Under the pieces are notes generated by a model. That model was not told where the DNA came from. It saw only the letters and a list, made by a program, of their open reading frames with translations, and did no database searches. The translations under genes and the position numbers were made by a program. Positions 61,534 through 64,000 of a DNA stretch of 64,000 bases are shown piece after piece. Source of the DNA: Candidatus Fluviicola riflensis (GTDB lineage: Bacteria; Bacteroidota; Bacteroidia; Flavobacteriales_D; Crocinitomicaceae); contig CP022585.1 of NCBI GenBank assembly GCA_002243285.1, positions 3,770,641-3,834,640 on the forward strand, given 5' to 3'. Position 1 is the first letter of the stretch, and every line of letters begins with the position of its first letter.

Positions 61534-64000
61534 ATGAAAATGTTTAAAAAGGATTCTGCTCTCTTTAAGGTATTGCACGTGAGTGCGTTGTATGCGATTG
61601 TTTTACAGAGTTTCTTTCCAATGGGAAATCTGTTTGCGGCAACCGTTTCCCCTGTATCGCAGCAACCGGTATCAGCCGGGTTTTTGATTCCTGAAGCTCC
61701 GGTTAATCACCAATTGACAATACCGGAAACCCCCAAAGTATCAACGGCGGCTTCAGTAATAATGGCAAAACCCTTGAAAGTTGAGCAGGCGGTTAAAGTT
61801 TTGGGTGGTCCCGGACAAACAGAATCTGCCGGATTCTCCCTTAATTCCATGGATGGCATGGTAGATCAGTTTACCGGTGACTTTTCATATTCAATTCCCC
61901 TGATGGATGTAGAAGGTTACCCATTGGTGCTTTCATACAGTTCCAATATTGGTATGATGGACGAAGCATCATGGGTAGGTCTTGGATGGAACCTCAATGT
62001 GGGAAGCGTTGCGCGCGAAATGCGTGGTATTCCCGATGAATTTGACGGAACACAGGATGTTTCCAGGGTTTATAAGGTGCTTGAGGATGAAGTGTGGGAT
62101 GGTTTTAAGTATGGTGTCACTTTAGGATTTATGCGTAAAGGGGAAGTAATGAAGCGAAAATCGAAAATTGGAACCGATTTGACCTTGTTATTTGGCGCGT
62201 ATACCAATACCTATACAGGCCGGTCGCGAACCTTTGACTTTAATATCGGTGCAAGTTTGTCAACACCTGCAAACGAATCAAAGGATGATGCCTACTATGG
62301 GTTAAAAGGTGGATTTGGATATAGCAGCGACAGCAAGAATGGGATTGGACGAAGCAGTTCTGTGGGACTAATAGCTTCTTTCGGAGAAAATGACATAGCA
62401 ACAGAGTTTGGGAACGCCGGATTAACATATGGTTCCAACTACCACTCCAGAATGGGGCTTACGCAGAGAAGTATCAATGCAAATGCTGCGTATAGTACAA
62501 CTCAAAAAGTTAAAAAGGGAGATTTGGGTTATTCAGGTCTTCCGGTTTCCCTTGGCTCCACATTTACCTGTGGTTCGATTACTTCTGTCCCGCAACTCCA
62601 AATGAGTTCAGCCAGTAACAGTACACAGTTTATTACGGATTTCACTTATTCATATTCCAATAGCCCGCTTGCAAAATGGAAATATACCATTGGTTTGGAA
62701 ACCCAGGAATATACTTCGAATCAGGATTTTGAGTATAGTAATCCGGGTGCTTTCACGATCAATAATCCGGCATTCGGTTATTTTCATTCTAATGATCGCA
62801 AATTTTACAACGGCTGGAAGAAACCGGTGATGGATTTTAACCGTGAGCGCGATGCCGAGTTTTCGGAAGACATGACAAACCTGCCTTTTTCTATTCCTAC
62901 TTACGACGTGTTTTATGTAAACGGAATGGGTATGTCGGCCACATTCAGGGGACAACGGAATGATTTGGGAACGTATTATGATGCCACACTAAAAAATGAA
63001 ACTGAAGGTGACATGAATAATGTGTCTGTTGGTTTGGCATCGGTAGGTCCAACGACTTCCGTTACCATCGGTTATGTAAATGGTGATGATGTGGGAGAAG
63101 CCAAATCGGGTAAATGGAGTTATGTGGGCCAGGAGTACTTTCGTTTCGGAGCTGATAACACGGTATATTTTAAAGCCATCGGTGAACCGACTCCAAAAAC
63201 CTGGAAACTCATTACGGAAGTTGGAGGAATTGAAGCCGCCTATCAGAAATTAGCCGGAGTGGAAAGTGGTTTACCCAGCATTCAAAAAACCGATCAGTTA
63301 ATTCATGATAGTGGTCCCACAACGTTAAATGCATCAACCCTGGCAACTTCAATGGGGGCAGATGAAGTAAGAGCCAATGTGTATACGCCTGTTTTGGCAA
63401 CCGAACTGGGAACAACAGACTCCAAACATAAGTTGTATCCTGAGAATGTTTTTGTTACTCCTACAACAAGCAATTTTACACGCATAGACGGAAGCGTGCA
63501 TTACGCTCACCACGTTTCGGCCATTGAAGTACTGGCGACTAATGGAATGCACTACTCATACGCACTTCCGGTTTATTCGGTCAATCAATCGGATGTTACG
63601 TTCTCTACTGATGGCACTGCCGGTGATGCCCAGGGATTGATCAATTGCGGAGGTGAAAATGTAGTTAGCAATACCAGCGGGCGGATGCATTTATATGACA
63701 GAACGACTGTTCCTTCCTATTCCACAGCGTTTTTACTAACGGGAGTTACATCGGGTGATTACATCGATTTGGGTGATGACGGATATACCTTGGATGACAT
63801 TGGTGACTATTACAAGATCAATTACACGCGTGTTTACGACCAATCTAATCCTTATAAATGGCGTTTCCCAATGGGAGGTGATAAAGCCTTTTTTCATGAA
63901 GGATTATTGGCCAGTGAACTAGATAATACCGCCACTTACACCTACGGTGAAAAAGAGATTTGGTATACTCATAGCCTGGAATCGAAGAATCTAGTTGCAG
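61534..64000 (+). CDS. SpvB/RHS-type giant secreted protein, 3' part cut by window edge
   Basis: The frame runs from the ATG at 61534 to the window edge without a stop (822 codons). A hydrophobic N-terminal signal segment (LFKVLHVSALYAIVLQSFF) is followed by the SpvB/TcdB-like opening found in giant Bacteroidota RHS-type proteins (NSMDGMVDQFTGDFSYSIPLMDVEGYPLVLSYSS, then EASWVGLGWNLNVGSVAREMRGIPDEF). RHS repeats and a C-terminal domain would lie beyond the edge, so toxin or adhesin identity is not decided. It ends a three-gene cluster. Confidence 0.85.
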   Translation, partial: MKMFKKDSALFKVLHVSALYAIVLQSFFPMGNLFAATVSPVSQQPVSAGFLIPEAPVNHQLTIPETPKVSTAASVIMAKPLKVEQAVKVLGGPGQTESAGFSLNSMDGMVDQFTGDFSYSIPLMDVEGYPLVLSYSSNIGMMDEASWVGLGWNLNVGSVAREMRGIPDEFDGTQDVSRVYKVLEDEVWDGFKYGVTLGFMRKGEVMKRKSKIGTDLTLLFGAYTNTYTGRSRTFDFNIGASLSTPANESKDDAYYGLKGGFGYSSDSKNGIGRSSSVGLIASFGENDIATEFGNAGLTYGSNYHSRMGLTQRSINANAAYSTTQKVKKGDLGYSGLPVSLGSTFTCGSITSVPQLQMSSASNSTQFITDFTYSYSNSPLAKWKYTIGLETQEYTSNQDFEYSNPGAFTINNPAFGYFHSNDRKFYNGWKKPVMDFNRERDAEFSEDMTNLPFSIPTYDVFYVNGMGMSATFRGQRNDLGTYYDATLKNETEGDMNNVSVGLASVGPTTSVTIGYVNGDDVGEAKSGKWSYVGQEYFRFGADNTVYFKAIGEPTPKTWKLITEVGGIEAAYQKLAGVESGLPSIQKTDQLIHDSGPTTLNASTLATSMGADEVRANVYTPVLATELGTTDSKHKLYPENVFVTPTTSNFTRIDGSVHYAHHVSAIEVLATNGMHYSYALPVYSVNQSDVTFSTDGTAGDAQGLINCGGENVVSNTSGRMHLYDRTTVPSYSTAFLLTGVTSGDYIDLGDDGYTLDDIGDYYKINYTRVYDQSNPYKWRFPMGGDKAFFHEGLLASELDNTATYTYGEKEIWYTHSLESKNLVA

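Noticed and set aside
62240..63552. Minus-strand frames across the SpvB-type gene
   Set aside because: They lie opposite a continuous plus-strand frame with clear SpvB-like sequence and carry no protein features.

Overview
The window comes from a member of the Bacteroidota, most likely Flavobacteriales or a close relative. Four things point there: a complete alternative complex III (ACIII) operon joined to a cytochrome oxidase in the order actABCDEF-coxBA; five secreted proteins with type IX secretion (T9SS) type A C-terminal sorting domains; repeated promoter elements of the Bacteroidota form TAnnTTTG; and the absence of convincing Shine-Dalgarno sequences. Species cannot be named from the sequence. 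No rRNA, tRNA, CRISPR array, integrase or transposase was seen.

Layout. 1-11863 (minus strand) is a respiratory operon: hexaheme ActA, ActB (Tat signal, molybdopterin-oxidoreductase-like part and Fe-S part), quinone-site subunits ActC and ActF, ActD, lipoprotein cytochrome ActE, then CoxB and CoxA (CoxA runs off the left edge). Together they would oxidise menaquinol and pass electrons through ActA/ActE hemes to an A-type heme-copper oxidase. 12187-15046 holds a small SPOR-like exported protein, an HI0933/BaiN-type flavoprotein and PurT. 15489-16929 is a VTC-domain protein overlapping a DUF4956 membrane protein. 17062-25414 holds envelope genes: a beta-barrel protein, a large AsmA-like protein, a ChaN-like protein, an LtaS-like phosphoglycerol transferase overlapping a diacylglycerol kinase-like gene, and a DinB/DUF1569-like protein. 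25761-30960 holds two small proteins, an EI24/CysZ-like membrane protein and both subunits of methylmalonyl-CoA mutase. 31045-38028 is housekeeping: a DivIC/FtsB-like division protein, ribosomal protein L25, PRPP synthetase, a flippase-like/lipoprotein/free-Met-sulfoxide-reductase operon and a PolB-type 3'-5' exonuclease.

38124-46380 is a secretome block: an FG-GAP/UnbV protein behind a T9SS cargo, an orphan LytTR regulator, an M1 peptidase and an M43 peptidase. 46728-53273 holds an SDR enzyme, a Cys/Met-metabolism PLP enzyme, an uncharacterised exported protein and a 1124-residue SF1 helicase with a DUF4011-like N-terminus. 53382-64000 returns to secreted proteins: a PKD-type T9SS protein, an M36 peptidase with a beta-barrel partner, then a three-gene cluster of a small exported protein, a DNRLRE-domain protein and the start of a giant SpvB/RHS-type protein cut by the right edge.

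Intergenic regions contain several families of inverted repeats: a CTCGGG/CCCGAG hairpin in three places, a REP-like GTCCC/GGGAC cluster, and AT-rich long inverted repeats that overlap stop codons. Many -7 promoter elements lie only 4-16 bases from the start codon, suggesting leaderless or very short-leader mRNAs.
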